From Rubrivirga marina (GTDB taxonomy: Bacteria > Bacteroidota > Rhodothermia > Rhodothermales > Rubricoccaceae): a DNA stretch of 64,000 bases. The stretch is from contig NZ_MQWD01000001.1 in NCBI RefSeq assembly GCF_002283365.1, positions 745,694-809,693 on the forward strand, given 5' to 3'. The notes below the pieces were generated by a model. That model did not search any database. It worked only from the letters and a program-made list of their open reading frames with translations, and was not told where the DNA came from. The first letter of the stretch is position 1; the number at the start of each line of letters is the position of its first letter. Both the position numbers and the translations under genes were made by a program. Of the stretch, positions 44,270-54,532 are shown piece after piece.

Positions 44270-46315
44270 TTGCGCGCCTCCTCCCCCCCCTCCACGGCCA
44301 CCCTCGGCGACCGCCTCCAGGCGGCCCGCCACCGCCGGTTCGTCGGGCGTGAGCGGGAGCTGTCGCGGTTCGCGGACGCCCTCGACGCGGAGGCGCTCCC
44401 CTTCCACCTCGCGCTCGTTCACGGGCCGGGCGGCATCGGCAAGACGGCGCTCCTCGACGAAGTCGCCCGCCTCGGCATCGAGGCGGGCGTGGCCGTCGCC
44501 CGGCTCGACGGGCGCGACCTCGACCCGACGCCGGTCGCCTTCGCGGAAGCCGCCGACGCCGCGCTCTCGGCCGACGCCGATCGGCGCATCCTCCTCGTCG
44601 ACACATACGAGCAAATCGAGCCGCTCGACGGGTGGCTCCGGCGAACGTTCGTGCCGGGCCTCCGGGCTTCGGACCTCGTCGTGCTGGCGGGCCGCAACCG
44701 GCCGTCGGCCGACTGGCGGACGGCGTGGCCCGGCGAGGCCGTGGAGATCGAGCTCCGCGCCCTCGCCCCCGATGAGGCCGCGACGTACCTCTCGGACCGG
44801 GGCATCCCAGAGGAGGCCCACGCCCGCGTGCAGGCCTTCACGCACGGCCACCCTCTGGCTCTCGCCCTCGTGACGGAGCGCCTCCGTCAGTCGGGCGGCG
44901 GCCCGTTCGATCCCGGCACGGAGCCGGGCCTTCTCAGCGACCTGCTCGAGCGGTTCGTGTCGTCGGTCCCGTCGCCGGCCCACCGCGCGGCACTTGAAGG
45001 GGCGTCGGTCGTCCGCTCCGTCACGGTCCCGCTCCTGGGGGCCCTCCTCCCCAATGACGCCGAGGCCGACGCGCTCTTCGCGTGGCTCCGTGGCCTCGCG
45101 TTCGTGGAAACCGACGCGCGCGGCGCCCGCCTCCACGATGTCGTCCGGGAGACGATCGAGGCGGACCTCCGCTGGCGCGACCAGGACCGGTACGCCACCG
45201 TCCACGCCCGTGCGCGCCGCCACTTCGTCGACCGGCTCCGCTCCGCTCCGACCGAAGCCGACCGCCACCAGGCCTTCGCAGACTACCTCCACCTCTACCG
45301 CCACAACGCGGTGGTCGAGCCCCTCCTCGCCAGCCTCCAGACCGCATGGGCCGACGCCCACCTCGCGGGGTCCGGTCCGCTCCGCGACGGCGACGCCGCG
45401 GCCATCCGCGCGCTCGTCACGGACCACCACGGCGAGGACGAGGCGGAGGCCGTCGCCGGCTGGCTCGAGAGGCGCCCCGAGGCGGCCGAGGTGTTTTACG
45501 CTGAGGGCGGCGGCGTGGCCGGCTTCCTCCTCACGCTCTCGCTCGACGCGCTCGCCGACGACGAGCGGGCCGCCGACTCCGTCGTCGCGGCCGTGTGGGA
45601 CGCCGTCGGCACCCGCCTCCGAGAGGGCGAACGGGGCCTCCTCTTCCGGTCGTGGCTCGACGCCGAAGCCGGGCAGGGCATCTCGGCCGTCCAGAGCCTC
45701 GTCTTCGTCCGGACCGTCGAGCGCTACCTCTCCACGCCGAGCCTGGCCACCTCGGTCCTCCTTACGGCCGCGCCCGCGCTCTGGACCCCCGTGTTCGAGA
45801 TCGTCGGCCTGAAGCGGCTGCCGGCCGCCGAGGTCGACGGCGGCCCCCTGGCGGCGTTCAGCAAGGACTGGCGGGCCACGCCGCCCGACGCCTGGCTCGA
45901 CTCGATCGCGGCGTGGTCACCCTCCGGCGTGTCCCCCCCGCGCCCGGACGACTCGGTCGTGGTGCTGGGCCGCGAGGCGTTCACGGAGGCCGTCCGGGAC
46001 GCGCTGAGAGGCTACGCCCGGCCGCACCTGCTCTCCGACAGCCCCCTCCTCGAGGCCCGCCTCGTCCGCGAGCAGGACGGGGACCCCGTCGAGGCGCTCC
46101 GCACGCTCCTCTCGGAGGCGGCCGACGAGCTCAACCAGGGGATCCGGGACCGGCCCTACTTCCGAGCGCTCGACACGACCTACTTCCGGCCGGCCCCGAC
46201 ACAGGCCCTCGCGGCCGAACGGCTCGGCGTCCCGTTCAGCACCTACCGCCGCCACCTCGGGCGCGGCGTCGACCACGTCGTCGACGCGCTCTGGGACATC
46301 GAGACGGGCGGCTGA
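44270..46315 (+). CDS. STAND-type ATPase with C-terminal helix-turn-helix-like region
   Basis: The 681-residue protein has an N-terminal NTPase: Walker A GPGGIGKTALLDE (52-64), Walker B ILLVDTYEQIE (107-117) and a sensor-like segment VVLAGRNRPSADW. The middle is helical, without clear TPR repeats. The last 45 residues (QALAAERLGVPFSTYRRHL) read like a helix-turn-helix. STAND proteins act as switches that oligomerise on ligand binding, often as transcription regulators or in defence. TTG at 44270 is the only start giving the full domain. It is divergent from the DUF4331 cluster, which it may regulate. Confidence 0.8.
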   Translation: MRASSPPSTATLGDRLQAARHRRFVGRERELSRFADALDAEALPFHLALVHGPGGIGKTALLDEVARLGIEAGVAVARLDGRDLDPTPVAFAEAADAALSADADRRILLVDTYEQIEPLDGWLRRTFVPGLRASDLVVLAGRNRPSADWRTAWPGEAVEIELRALAPDEAATYLSDRGIPEEAHARVQAFTHGHPLALALVTERLRQSGGGPFDPGTEPGLLSDLLERFVSSVPSPAHRAALEGASVVRSVTVPLLGALLPNDAEADALFAWLRGLAFVETDARGARLHDVVRETIEADLRWRDQDRYATVHARARRHFVDRLRSAPTEADRHQAFADYLHLYRHNAVVEPLLASLQTAWADAHLAGSGPLRDGDAAAIRALVTDHHGEDEAEAVAGWLERRPEAAEVFYAEGGGVAGFLLTLSLDALADDERAADSVVAAVWDAVGTRLREGERGLLFRSWLDAEAGQGISAVQSLVFVRTVERYLSTPSLATSVLLTAAPALWTPVFEIVGLKRLPAAEVDGGPLAAFSKDWRATPPDAWLDSIAAWSPSGVSPPRPDDSVVVLGREAFTEAVRDALRGYARPHLLSDSPLLEARLVREQDGDPVEALRTLLSEAADELNQGIRDRPYFRALDTTYFRPAPTQALAAERLGVPFSTYRRHLGRGVDHVVDALWDIETGG

Positions 46316-46319
46316 GGGA

Positions 46320-47018
46320 TCAGCCGAGAACGTCGGCGCAGGCCGTGTCGGAGTCGCCGGGCAGCGGCTCGCCGGCGAGGAACGTCCGCACCATCCCGAT
46401 CACGCGGGGCCGCATCATCACGAACGTGTGGCCCGACGAGACGACGGCGTGGGCCGCGCCCTCCAAACACGTCTCTTCGACAGCCACCTTCCCGTCCCGG
46501 CTGGCGGCGATGACGGCCACCTCCACGCCCGGAGGCGCCCCGAGGTCGACGGCGGTGCCGCCCGTTGTCCGCAGCTCGGTGATGGGCGGGAAGGTCCAGC
46601 GGACGAGCCCTGCCCACCGATCCGCCTCGTGGGAGCCCTGGTTGGGCGGTGCCAGCAGGACGGCCCGGCCGGCCGCCTCGGGCGGGTCGTGGACGAGGAG
46701 CCAGCGGATCACGACGGTCCCCAGGCTGTGCCCGACAAAGTGGACACGCGGCGCGGGCTGCTCGACGAGCGCCGCCTTGACCTCCGCCCCGACGCCGGCC
46801 GCGATCTCCGCCACGCTCGGTGCCCCGCTGTCGTAGCCGACGTTGAGCACGCGGTACCCGGCCCGCCGCAGGCCGATGCCCATCGGCACCATCGACAGCG
46901 GCGTCCGCCCCATCCCATGGACGAGGACCACGAGGTCGCGCGGGTCCTCCGTCGGGCGCGTGGTCCCGCACGCACTGAGGGTGGCGACGGCGATCAGGAG
47001 CGAGACGAGGCGGACCAT
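46320..47018 (-). CDS. Lipase-like alpha/beta hydrolase lipoprotein
   Basis: The 232-residue protein has a lipobox with Cys17 (LIAVATLSACGTT), an oxyanion-loop motif VVLVHGMGRTP and the nucleophile elbow GHSLG with Ser98. A likely catalytic His lies in SSGHTFVMM near the end. It resembles bacterial acyl-ester hydrolases related to lipases and PGAP1-like proteins. It should be membrane-anchored in the periplasm. Substrate unknown. Convergent with the STAND ATPase, 4 bp apart. Confidence 0.85.
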   Translation of the reverse strand: MVRLVSLLIAVATLSACGTTRPTEDPRDLVVLVHGMGRTPLSMVPMGIGLRRAGYRVLNVGYDSGAPSVAEIAAGVGAEVKAALVEQPAPRVHFVGHSLGTVVIRWLLVHDPPEAAGRAVLLAPPNQGSHEADRWAGLVRWTFPPITELRTTGGTAVDLGAPPGVEVAVIAASRDGKVAVEETCLEGAAHAVVSSGHTFVMMRPRVIGMVRTFLAGEPLPGDSDTACADVLG

Positions 47019-47069
47019 GCGGGGACCCTACGGGGCGACTCGGCGGACGGTCTGGTACGATCGCACCAC

Positions 47070-47762
47070 TCAGCCCAGAACGAGCCGGTCGTCGCAGAGA
47101 CGGTCCAGCAGGTCGGCGCGGTGGCTGGACAGGACGACGAGGCCGCCGCCGTCGCGGAACGCGGCGATGAGGTCGAGCGCCGCCTCGGTCGCCTCGGTGT
47201 CGAGCGCACGGAACGGCTCGTCCATCAACAGAACGGCAGGCGCCCCGGCCAGGGCGGCGGCCACCTGCGTCTTGCGCGTCATGCCCGACGAGTACGTCCG
47301 GGTGAGCGCCTCGCGCCGCTCGTCGAGGCGGACGGCGTCGAGGAGCGCGCTGTGCCGCTCGGGCGCCGCCTCGTCCCACGCACCGCGCTCGCGGGCGATC
47401 CACTCCAGCGTCTCGACGGCTGTGAGGTAGCCCGGCACGTCCGGCTGGTCGTGCACGACGCCGACCGACGCCAGAAACGCATGCGGGCTCTCGTGCACGT
47501 CGAGCTCGCCGTAGCGGACGTGCCCCTCGGTCGGAGCGCTGAGCGCCGACAGCACGCGGAGCAGCGTCGACTTCCCTGAGCCATTCGGGCCGACGAGCGC
47601 CGTTGCCGTGCCGGGCGCGAACGTGTGGCTCAGCCCGCGCAGCACGAACGGGCCGAACACGTACCGCTTCGTCACGCCATCGACGACGAGCGGGTGCTGG
47701 CGGTCGATGGGGACCGTGAGGAGGGGAACGAGGCTAGGCGACGGCACGGTGGAAGCGGACAT
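47070..47762 (-). CDS. ABC transporter ATP-binding protein
   Basis: The 230-residue ATPase shows Walker A (GPNGSGKSTLLRVL), a divergent signature YSSGMTRKTQ in place of LSGGQ, Walker B (AVLLMDEPFRALD) and the switch His in VVLSSHRADLL. ATG at 47762 lies 28 bp inside the permease 3' end, so the two are translationally coupled. It powers the adjacent permease; the direction and substrate are unknown. The signature resembles those of ABC-2-type exporters. Confidence 0.9.
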   Translation of the reverse strand: MSASTVPSPSLVPLLTVPIDRQHPLVVDGVTKRYVFGPFVLRGLSHTFAPGTATALVGPNGSGKSTLLRVLSALSAPTEGHVRYGELDVHESPHAFLASVGVVHDQPDVPGYLTAVETLEWIARERGAWDEAAPERHSALLDAVRLDERREALTRTYSSGMTRKTQVAAALAGAPAVLLMDEPFRALDTEATEAALDLIAAFRDGGGLVVLSSHRADLLDRLCDDRLVLG

Positions 47763-48981
47763 GAGCAGCGAGCGTGACGAGACCGGCGATGAGCGACGCC
47801 GCCCCCAGGTCAACGAGCGTCCACACGGCGAGGTCGTTCCAGCTGACGTCCTCGGCCAGCCAGATCAGGAGGAGCAACACGCCGGCCAGCGGCGGCAGCC
47901 AACGGACGTTCATCAGAAACCGCGCGGCGCTCCACCGAGCGACCCCGCCGAGCCGCCCCGTCCGCGCCGCCGGTAGCACCTTGTCCGAGGCGGAGAGCGC
48001 GACGGCGCCGTTTATCACCACGACGTAGAGCGCGAGACTGGCCGCCTCGACGCCGTCGCCGAGGCGGGCGAGGTGAACGGCGGCCACGAGCGCCAGCCCG
48101 AGCGCGGCGACGCGCCCCAGCGGGAACCGACGGTCGAGCGACACGAGCCCGGCCCACACCGCTGGCCGGAGCCCGCGCGGTGCCCAGTACACGGCCTCGA
48201 CGCGGATCGGCTCGCGGCTCTCGGCCCGCTCGACCTGGCGGAAGGCGTCGGCCCAGACGCCGTGGGAGATCCAGAACGCCCGGTCGAACGTCGCTCGGAG
48301 CCGGGCGATGAGAACCGCCGTGACGGCCAACACCACGAGCGGAGCCACGAGCGCGGACGGCGCGCTCCCGACGATGGCCCCCGCGTTCGACAGGGTCTGG
48401 GCGACGAGGGGCGAGAGCGCGCCGACGAGGAACACGGCGCCGGTCCGGTTGAGGCCGGGGACGAGCGCGTCGGGCACGCCGTAGCGGACCGACGGCGCCC
48501 AGGTGTAGAGCCGCCGGTACCAACCGCCCGCCTCCTCCCGCTCCCACGCACGGACGACGGGCCCGAGCGACGCGAACCGCGCGAACGCGTAGAGCCCGGC
48601 CGCCAGCACCGACAGCGAGCCCTCGGCGGCCAGCAGCGGCGCACGCCCGTCGAAGGCGATCACAACGGCTGGCACCGACAACACGAGCGGGACCGGCAGC
48701 CACCGTCCGAGCGCGTGCTGGAGGAGCCGCCCGGGCTCGGGGTTGATGAGCTGCAGCCGCCGCACCGCGGCCGACGGGTACAGTGCGTGCTGCACGCCGA
48801 CGGCCAGGCCGGCCGAGATCAGGATCGTGAGGTACCGGACCAGCCGCGCCCGCCCCGCGGGGTCCAGCCCCTCCCCTGCCGTCGCCGCCAGCGCGCCGAG
48901 GACGACAGCGGCGGCGCCCCACCCCACGAGGCGCGCCCACCGCCCCACAGGACTCATCGATCCGGGGAGGAGCGCGCTCAC
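47734..48981 (-). CDS. ABC transporter permease-like membrane protein
   Basis: The 415-residue protein has about eight to ten hydrophobic segments (LVGWGAAAVVLGALAATAGE, YLTILISAGLAVGVQHALY, VALSASDKVLPAARTG region and others). I recognise no permease family by motif; the assignment rests on its coupling to the ATPase gene. Its start overlaps the NUDIX stop (ATGA) and its end overlaps the ATPase start, giving a three-gene unit with the NUDIX hydrolase. Confidence 0.75.
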   Translation of the reverse strand: MSALLPGSMSPVGRWARLVGWGAAAVVLGALAATAGEGLDPAGRARLVRYLTILISAGLAVGVQHALYPSAAVRRLQLINPEPGRLLQHALGRWLPVPLVLSVPAVVIAFDGRAPLLAAEGSLSVLAAGLYAFARFASLGPVVRAWEREEAGGWYRRLYTWAPSVRYGVPDALVPGLNRTGAVFLVGALSPLVAQTLSNAGAIVGSAPSALVAPLVVLAVTAVLIARLRATFDRAFWISHGVWADAFRQVERAESREPIRVEAVYWAPRGLRPAVWAGLVSLDRRFPLGRVAALGLALVAAVHLARLGDGVEAASLALYVVVINGAVALSASDKVLPAARTGRLGGVARWSAARFLMNVRWLPPLAGVLLLLIWLAEDVSWNDLAVWTLVDLGAASLIAGLVTLAAHVRFHRAVA

Positions 48982-49472
48982 CGCAACGTGCCGAGGTACA
49001 CCGTGCCGTCCGGGAAGCCGGCTCGCGCGTCTTCGGCCAGCCGGGAGGCGAACGGCTCGGGGTAGATCGTGATCTGGCCGAGCTCGCTCAAGGGCACGAG
49101 GCGGAGGCCGCGGAGCAACTGGCGGTCGCCCAGCTCCGGGTCGGTCCCGAGGCGGGCGGCCTCGACGTCACGCGCCCGGCAGGCGAAGTAGAACGAGACG
49201 GCGTGCAGCGGCGGCCGGATGAAGTCGATCGCGTACCGGAGCGGGCCGACCTCGACGTCGACGCCCGCCTCCTCCGTCACCTCGCGCCGTAGCGCCTCCT
49301 CCAGCCCCTCCCCGAACTCGACGCCGCCGCCCGGAGGCGTCCAGAACGGCCGGTCCTCCCACAGCCCCTCGTGCTCCGCCAGCAGCACCGCCGACGGGTC
49401 GTCCGGATCATCGAAGACGAGGGCGCCGACGCGCACGCGAACGCGGTTGGTGTAGACGTCGGGGATGCGCAC
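48978..49472 (-). CDS. NUDIX hydrolase
   Basis: The 164-residue protein has a complete NUDIX box (GGVEFGEGLEEALRREVTEE, then AGV) matching GX5EX7REUXEEXGU. It hydrolyses a nucleoside diphosphate linked to another group; the substrate is not predictable. GTG at 49472 gives the normal domain length. First gene of a unit with the ABC transporter pair; the linkage may be accidental. Confidence 0.92.
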   Translation of the reverse strand: MRIPDVYTNRVRVRVGALVFDDPDDPSAVLLAEHEGLWEDRPFWTPPGGGVEFGEGLEEALRREVTEEAGVDVEVGPLRYAIDFIRPPLHAVSFYFACRARDVEAARLGTDPELGDRQLLRGLRLVPLSELGQITIYPEPFASRLAEDARAGFPDGTVYLGTLR

Positions 49473-49499
49473 CGGGGTTGAGAGTAGAGGATCGAGGGC

Positions 49500-49536
49500 G
49501 CCCGCCTCGGGGCGCTGTCGGGCCGAGGCGGACGGA
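49500..49536. repeat. Intergenic palindrome copy (pyrG-NUDIX)
   Basis: CCGCCTCGG (49502-49510) and CCGAGGCGG (49523-49531) pair around a 12-nt loop; ACGGATCG follows. It lies downstream of pyrG on the minus strand. Confidence 0.65.
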
Positions 49537-49621
49537 TCGAGGCGACACATAGATCCCCGCCAGTGCGGAGAGGGCTCGGTCGAAAAGAGCCGGGCCGCTG
49601 GACCTCCGAGCGCAGCGAGCC

Positions 49622-51385
49622 CTACTCCTCCGCCAGCACGCGGGCCGTCGCGCGGCGGACCTTCCGGGTGCGGCTCGGCGCCTTCGGCTCGTCGAGCGTG
49701 CCGCCGGCCTGAGCGTGGGCCACGGCCGCCGCCACGAAGTGGACGAACAGCGGGTGCGGCTCGCGGACACGGCTCCGGTACTCCGGGTGGAACTGGACGC
49801 CGACGAACCACGGGTGGGCCAACTCCGACGCCGGTGCGCCGTCGCCGCCCGCGTCCGGTCGGGGGAGTTCGATGATCTCGACGAGGTCGCGACTTGGGTT
49901 CATGCCCGAGAACACGAGGCCGGCCTCGCGCAGCTTGTAGCGGAGGTCGTTGTTGACCTCGTACCGGTGGCGGTGCCGCTCCTCGACGGCCTCGGCGCCG
50001 CCGTACACCTCACGAGCGAGCGTGTCCTCGCCGAGCGCGCAGGTGTAGGCCCCGAGCCGCATCGTCCCGCCTTTGTCCGTGACGGTCTTCTGCTCGGCCA
50101 TCATCGAGATGACCGGCGCCGGCGAGTCGGGCTCGAACTCCGTCGAGTGGGCGTCTTCCAGGCCGGCCACGTTCCGGGCGAACTCGATGGTCGCCACCTG
50201 CATCCCGAGGCAGATGCCGAAGAACGGGACGCCCCGCTCGCGGGCCCAGCGGACCGCCTCGATCTTCCCGTCGATCCCGCGGTCGCCGAAGCCCGGCGCC
50301 ACCAGGACGCCCGAGACGCCGTCGAGCGTCTCGGCCACGTTCGCCTCGATCACGTCGTCGGAGAGGACGCTCCGGACCTCGACCTGGACGCCGTTCTTGG
50401 CGCCCGCCAGCAGGAAGCTCTCCGAGATCGACTTGTAGGCGTCCTGGTGCTCGACGTACTTCCCGACGAGCGCGACCGTCACCTTCCCCTCGGGGTTCTT
50501 GAGCCGGCGGAGAAAGTCGACCCAGTCTTCGAGATCGGGCGTCGGGTCGACGTCGAGCGGGGCCGTGAGTTGGAGCCGCTTCAGGACCACCTCCTCGAAC
50601 TTCTGCTCGCGGAGCAGGAGCGGGACCTCGTAGATCGACTCGGCGTCGAGCGCTTCGATGACGGCCTCCGACGACACGTTGCAGAACAGGCCGATCTTCC
50701 GGCGGACGTCCTCGGGCAGCGGGTGCTCGGTGCGCGCCACGAGCACGTCGGGCTGGAGGCCGTAGCTCTGGAGCGTCTTGACGGAGTGCTGCGTCGGCTT
50801 CGTCTTGAGCTCGCCGGCGGCGGCGAGGTACGGCACCAGCGTGAGGTGGATGAGCGCCGTGTTCTCGCGGCCCTCCTCGAGCGAGAGCTGGCGGATGGCC
50901 TCGAGGTACGGGAGCGACTCGATGTCGCCCGCGGTCCCGCCCACCTCGGTGATGATCACGTCATAGTCGCCGGTCTCGGCGAGCCGCCGCATCCACCCCT
51001 TGATCTCGTCGATCACGTGGGGCACCACCTGGACCGTCTTGCCGAGGTAGGCGCCGGCGCGCTCCTTCGCGATGACGCCCGAGTAGACGCGGCCCGTCGT
51101 CACGTTGTTGGCCTGCGACATGGGCACGCCGAGGTAGCGCTCGTAGTGGCCCAGGTCGAGGTCCGTCTCGGCCCCGTCGTCGGTGACGTACACCTCGCCG
51201 TGCTCGTACGGGTTCATCGTCCCCGCGTCGACGTTGATGTACGGGTCGAACTTCTGGATGGTGACTCGAAGCCCACGCGCTTCGAGGAGCCGGCCGAGGC
51301 TGGCGGAGACGATCCCCTTGCCCAGCGACGACGTCACGCCGCCGGTCACAAAGAGGAACTTGGTCGGGGCGGAGTCGGCGGGCAT
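49622..51385 (-). CDS. pyrG: CTP synthase
   Basis: The 587-residue enzyme makes CTP from UTP, ATP and glutamine. The N-terminal synthetase domain shows [20 protein letters not shown] and [20 protein letters not shown]. The C-terminal class I amidotransferase domain shows the nucleophile Cys in FFGICLGMQ (about residue 392) and the His/Glu pair in [10 protein letters not shown]. Length is slightly above the family norm because of an added basic tail ([19 protein letters not shown]). Single gene. Confidence 0.98.
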   Translation of the reverse strand: MPADSAPTKFLFVTGGVTSSLGKGIVSASLGRLLEARGLRVTIQKFDPYINVDAGTMNPYEHGEVYVTDDGAETDLDLGHYERYLGVPMSQANNVTTGRVYSGVIAKERAGAYLGKTVQVVPHVIDEIKGWMRRLAETGDYDVIITEVGGTAGDIESLPYLEAIRQLSLEEGRENTALIHLTLVPYLAAAGELKTKPTQHSVKTLQSYGLQPDVLVARTEHPLPEDVRRKIGLFCNVSSEAVIEALDAESIYEVPLLLREQKFEEVVLKRLQLTAPLDVDPTPDLEDWVDFLRRLKNPEGKVTVALVGKYVEHQDAYKSISESFLLAGAKNGVQVEVRSVLSDDVIEANVAETLDGVSGVLVAPGFGDRGIDGKIEAVRWARERGVPFFGICLGMQVATIEFARNVAGLEDAHSTEFEPDSPAPVISMMAEQKTVTDKGGTMRLGAYTCALGEDTLAREVYGGAEAVEERHRHRYEVNNDLRYKLREAGLVFSGMNPSRDLVEIIELPRPDAGGDGAPASELAHPWFVGVQFHPEYRSRVREPHPLFVHFVAAAVAHAQAGGTLDEPKAPSRTRKVRRATARVLAEE

Positions 51386-51480
51386 CGGCGGGGGTGTGGA
51401 CGCTCGCCCCGCAAGCTACGGGACCGGCGCCCGCGCGCCTGCTTCCGGGCGGACTTTCATGCGCCCCCCCATCCCCTCTC

Positions 51481-51521
51481 CCCGCCCGCCTCGACGCCAT
51501 CGCCGAGGCAGGCGGGGTCGG
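51481..51521. repeat. Intergenic palindrome copy (after M16 peptidase gene)
   Basis: GCCTCG (51488-51493) and CGAGGC (51504-51509) with flanks CCCGCCC and GGCGGGGTCGGG; 1 bp from the peptidase stop on the minus strand. Confidence 0.6.
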
Positions 51522-51522
51522 G

Positions 51523-54348
51523 TCACTCGGTGCTGGTGGCGCCCTCGACCGGGAGGAGCACCACGCGGACGTACTGGTCCTCGTCGAGCGTGTCGACGGC
51601 CATGTCGCGGACGTCGTCCATCGTCAGGCGCGCGACGATGTCGGGCTGGTCGAGGCTGTCCTGCGGGTCCGCGTCGTAGCGGGCGGCCGTCGTGAGGACC
51701 GACAGCCAGTAGCTGTTCTCTTCGAGGTTCGTCTCGCGCGCCCGGCGCTGCTGCTCCTGGAACGCCGCGAGGTGGTGGGACTCGGCCTCGCCGGCCTTCA
51801 GCGTCGCGATCTCGGCGAACACCGCGTCCACCAGCTCATCCACGCGGTCGGGGTCGGCGCCGAACTGGATGCGAATCTGGTACCGGTCCTCGTCCCGGTC
51901 GACGCTCGGCCGGACGCCGACGCCGTAGACGCCGCCGCGGTCCTCGCGGAGCTCCTCGCGGAGCATCTTCGACAGCACGTCGGCGGTGGCGTCGAGGATC
52001 GCGCGGTCCTCGTTGTCGTCGGCGTCGATCTCGCCGTGGAACACGAGAGCCACCTGAGCCTGCGGCTCGACGCCGGCGCGGACCGTCTTCTCGATGACGC
52101 CCTCCGGCGGAGCCACCGAGCGGTCGACGGGCGCCTCGTCGCGGCCGGCGCCGGGGAGGCTGGCGAGGTACGTCTCGACGAGCGGCCGGACGGCCTCGGG
52201 CTCGACGGCGCCCACGAGCACGAACGTGAAGTCGGAGACGTCGGCGAACCGGTCCCGGTAGAACGCGAGCGAGCGGTCGAGGTCGGCCCGGTCGAGGTCG
52301 CCGAGGTACTCGCGGAGCGTCCGGCTGCGGGGGTCCCCGTTGGCGAGCGTGGCCGAGAGCGTGTCGCCGAACGCGACGCGTGGCACGTTGACTTGGCTGC
52401 CGAGGATGCCGCGCGTCTGGGCCAGCGCGGCCTCGAACGCGTCGCGGTCGAGCCGCGGGGCGGTCACGTAGAGGTGGACGAGCTGAAACAGGGTTTCGAG
52501 GTCGCCGGGGGCTGCGCTGCCCGTGAACCCTTCGGTCTGGCCCGAGATCGTCGGCCGGACACTGACGATCTGGCCCGAGAGGGCCTTCCCGAGCGCCGTC
52601 TGGTCGAACGCGCCCACGCCCGACTGGCCGACGTAGCCGGCCGCGCCGCCGGCCGCGATCACGGCCTCGTCGTCGAGGAGCGACGTGCCGCCGGGGCTGG
52701 TCGCGCTCAGGAGCACCTCGTCGGCCTTGAAGTCGGTCGGCTTGAGGATGACCGTGGCGCCGTTGGAGAGCGTCCACGTGATCGTGCCGAGGTCGGCGTC
52801 CGCGTCCTCCTCGAAGACGGAGCCGGCGGCGGGCGGAGCAGGCACGAGCGGGCCCTCGACGATGGCGTCCTCGTAGGGCGTGATCTCCGCGTCGGCGACC
52901 TCGTCCAGCACGGCGAGCAGGTCGGCCTCGGCGGGCACGCTGCCGTCGGTGGGCGCCGTCACCGTGATCACGCGGTCGTCGCCGGCGGCGAGCTCCTCAG
53001 CGACGGCGTTGACCTCGTCGAGCGTGATCGTGGGGAGGTAAACCTCGACGAACGCGAGCCGCGCCTCGGGCGAGACCGACGGCTCGCCCTCCAGGAACGC
53101 GTTGACGTAGGCCATGGCGAGCGCCCGGCTCTCCTGGTTCTCCGCCTCGGCCACCGCCGACTGCGCCGACCGGAGCAGGTCGGCCTTGGCGCGCTCGACC
53201 TCGCCCGGGGTGATCCCAAACCGGCTCGCCCGAACGGCCTCGGTGCCGAGCACGCGCATGGCCTCCTCGATCTGGCCCGGCTTGGCCACCGCGATCAGCT
53301 GCGACGCGCCGACGGTCCGGACGAGGTTGCCGGTGGCGGCGGCCGCGAAGGCGTAGGGCGCGTCGGGCTGGCGCTGGATCTCAGCGAGCCGCTCGCGGAG
53401 CGCTCCGAAAAAGAGCCCCTCGACGAGCGATTGTCGGGCGTCGCCGTAGGTCGTGATCCGCCGGGGCTCGCCGCGGTACATCAGGCGGACGAGCGCGTAC
53501 GGGGCCTCGGGGTCCGTCGCGATGGCGACCGCGCCGCCCGAGGCCTCGGCCATGTCGTAGACGGTCCGCTCGGGCGCGTCGGTGGGGGGCTCGAGGCTCG
53601 CGAACCGCTCTCGGATCATGGCCTCGACGGCGTCGACGTCCACGTCGCCCACGACCACGACGGCCATGAGGTCCGGGCGGTACCAGTCGCGGTAGAAGTC
53701 GCGGAGCCGCTCCGGCGGCGCCGTCTCGATGACCTCGGGCGTGCCGATGGGCAGGCGGTCGGCGTAGCGCGAGCCGCCGAACAAGACCGGGTACACCGTC
53801 CGGTTCATCCGCTCGGAGGCGCCCTGCCCGATTCGCCACTCCTCCAGCACCACGCCGCGCTCGCGCTCGATGGCCGAGTCGGCGAGTGTGATCCGCCCGG
53901 CCCACTCGCGGAGCACGTCGACCCCGGTCTCGAACACGTCGGCCGAGTCGGTCGGGACCTGGAGCATGTAGACCGTCTCGTCGAACGACGTGTAGGCGTT
54001 GAGGTCCGGCCCGAACCGCGTCCCGACGGACTCGAGGTAGCGGACGAGCTCGGGCTCGTCGAACCGCTCGGTCCCGTTGAACGCCATGTGCTCGACAAAG
54101 TGGGCCAGCCCACGCTGGTCCTCGTCTTCGAGCACGCTCCCGGCGTCGACCGCCAGCCGGAGCTCGGCGCGGCCCTCGGGCTCGGTGTTGTGGCGGACAT
54201 AGTACCGGAGCCCGTTGTCGAGCGTCCCCTGCCGCACGGCGGGGTCGAACGGGAGCGGCGCGTCGAGCGCGGGCTGAGCGAGCGCGGGGGCGGCGAGGAC
54301 GAACGCGAGCAGCCCGAGGCGGGCGAAGAGGCGCGACGAGTGGAGCAT
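51523..54348 (-). CDS. Secreted M16 family zinc metallopeptidase (two-domain)
   Basis: The 941-residue protein begins with a signal peptide (LFARLGLLAFVLAAPALAQ). The zinc-binding HXXEH is His83-Phe-Val-Glu86-His87 in LAHFVEHMAFNGTERF. A second M16 half lacking the zinc motif follows from about residue 470, as in pitrilysin-type single-chain enzymes. It should degrade peptides in the periplasm. ATG at 54348 is chosen because it starts the signal peptide; the upstream frame covers a divergent promoter region. Single gene. Confidence 0.95.
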   Translation of the reverse strand: MLHSSRLFARLGLLAFVLAAPALAQPALDAPLPFDPAVRQGTLDNGLRYYVRHNTEPEGRAELRLAVDAGSVLEDEDQRGLAHFVEHMAFNGTERFDEPELVRYLESVGTRFGPDLNAYTSFDETVYMLQVPTDSADVFETGVDVLREWAGRITLADSAIERERGVVLEEWRIGQGASERMNRTVYPVLFGGSRYADRLPIGTPEVIETAPPERLRDFYRDWYRPDLMAVVVVGDVDVDAVEAMIRERFASLEPPTDAPERTVYDMAEASGGAVAIATDPEAPYALVRLMYRGEPRRITTYGDARQSLVEGLFFGALRERLAEIQRQPDAPYAFAAAATGNLVRTVGASQLIAVAKPGQIEEAMRVLGTEAVRASRFGITPGEVERAKADLLRSAQSAVAEAENQESRALAMAYVNAFLEGEPSVSPEARLAFVEVYLPTITLDEVNAVAEELAAGDDRVITVTAPTDGSVPAEADLLAVLDEVADAEITPYEDAIVEGPLVPAPPAAGSVFEEDADADLGTITWTLSNGATVILKPTDFKADEVLLSATSPGGTSLLDDEAVIAAGGAAGYVGQSGVGAFDQTALGKALSGQIVSVRPTISGQTEGFTGSAAPGDLETLFQLVHLYVTAPRLDRDAFEAALAQTRGILGSQVNVPRVAFGDTLSATLANGDPRSRTLREYLGDLDRADLDRSLAFYRDRFADVSDFTFVLVGAVEPEAVRPLVETYLASLPGAGRDEAPVDRSVAPPEGVIEKTVRAGVEPQAQVALVFHGEIDADDNEDRAILDATADVLSKMLREELREDRGGVYGVGVRPSVDRDEDRYQIRIQFGADPDRVDELVDAVFAEIATLKAGEAESHHLAAFQEQQRRARETNLEENSYWLSVLTTAARYDADPQDSLDQPDIVARLTMDDVRDMAVDTLDEDQYVRVVLLPVEGATSTE

Positions 54349-54532
54349 CGGGTCGGGGGAGTGGAGCGGAATCCGCCTGCCGATTTGCAGGGGACCGACG
54401 GCGCCTAAACATAGGGTCCGCCTCTCTTGAGGGCGGCGGCTTCGAGGGGCGGAACGCCGTCGCGTTCGCCATTTGTGCCTTGCCGCACTCGGCGCCCGCG
54501 GCCTATCTCTTGTCGTCCCAACCCGTTGCCCG

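Noticed and set aside
51394-54408. Very long open frame antisense to the M16 peptidase gene (similar ones at 18516-21266 and 55229-58693)
   Set aside because: High GC content removes stop codons from the complementary frames. The sense strands encode proteins with clear motifs, and the antisense products are low-complexity Arg/Val/Asp-rich with no domain.
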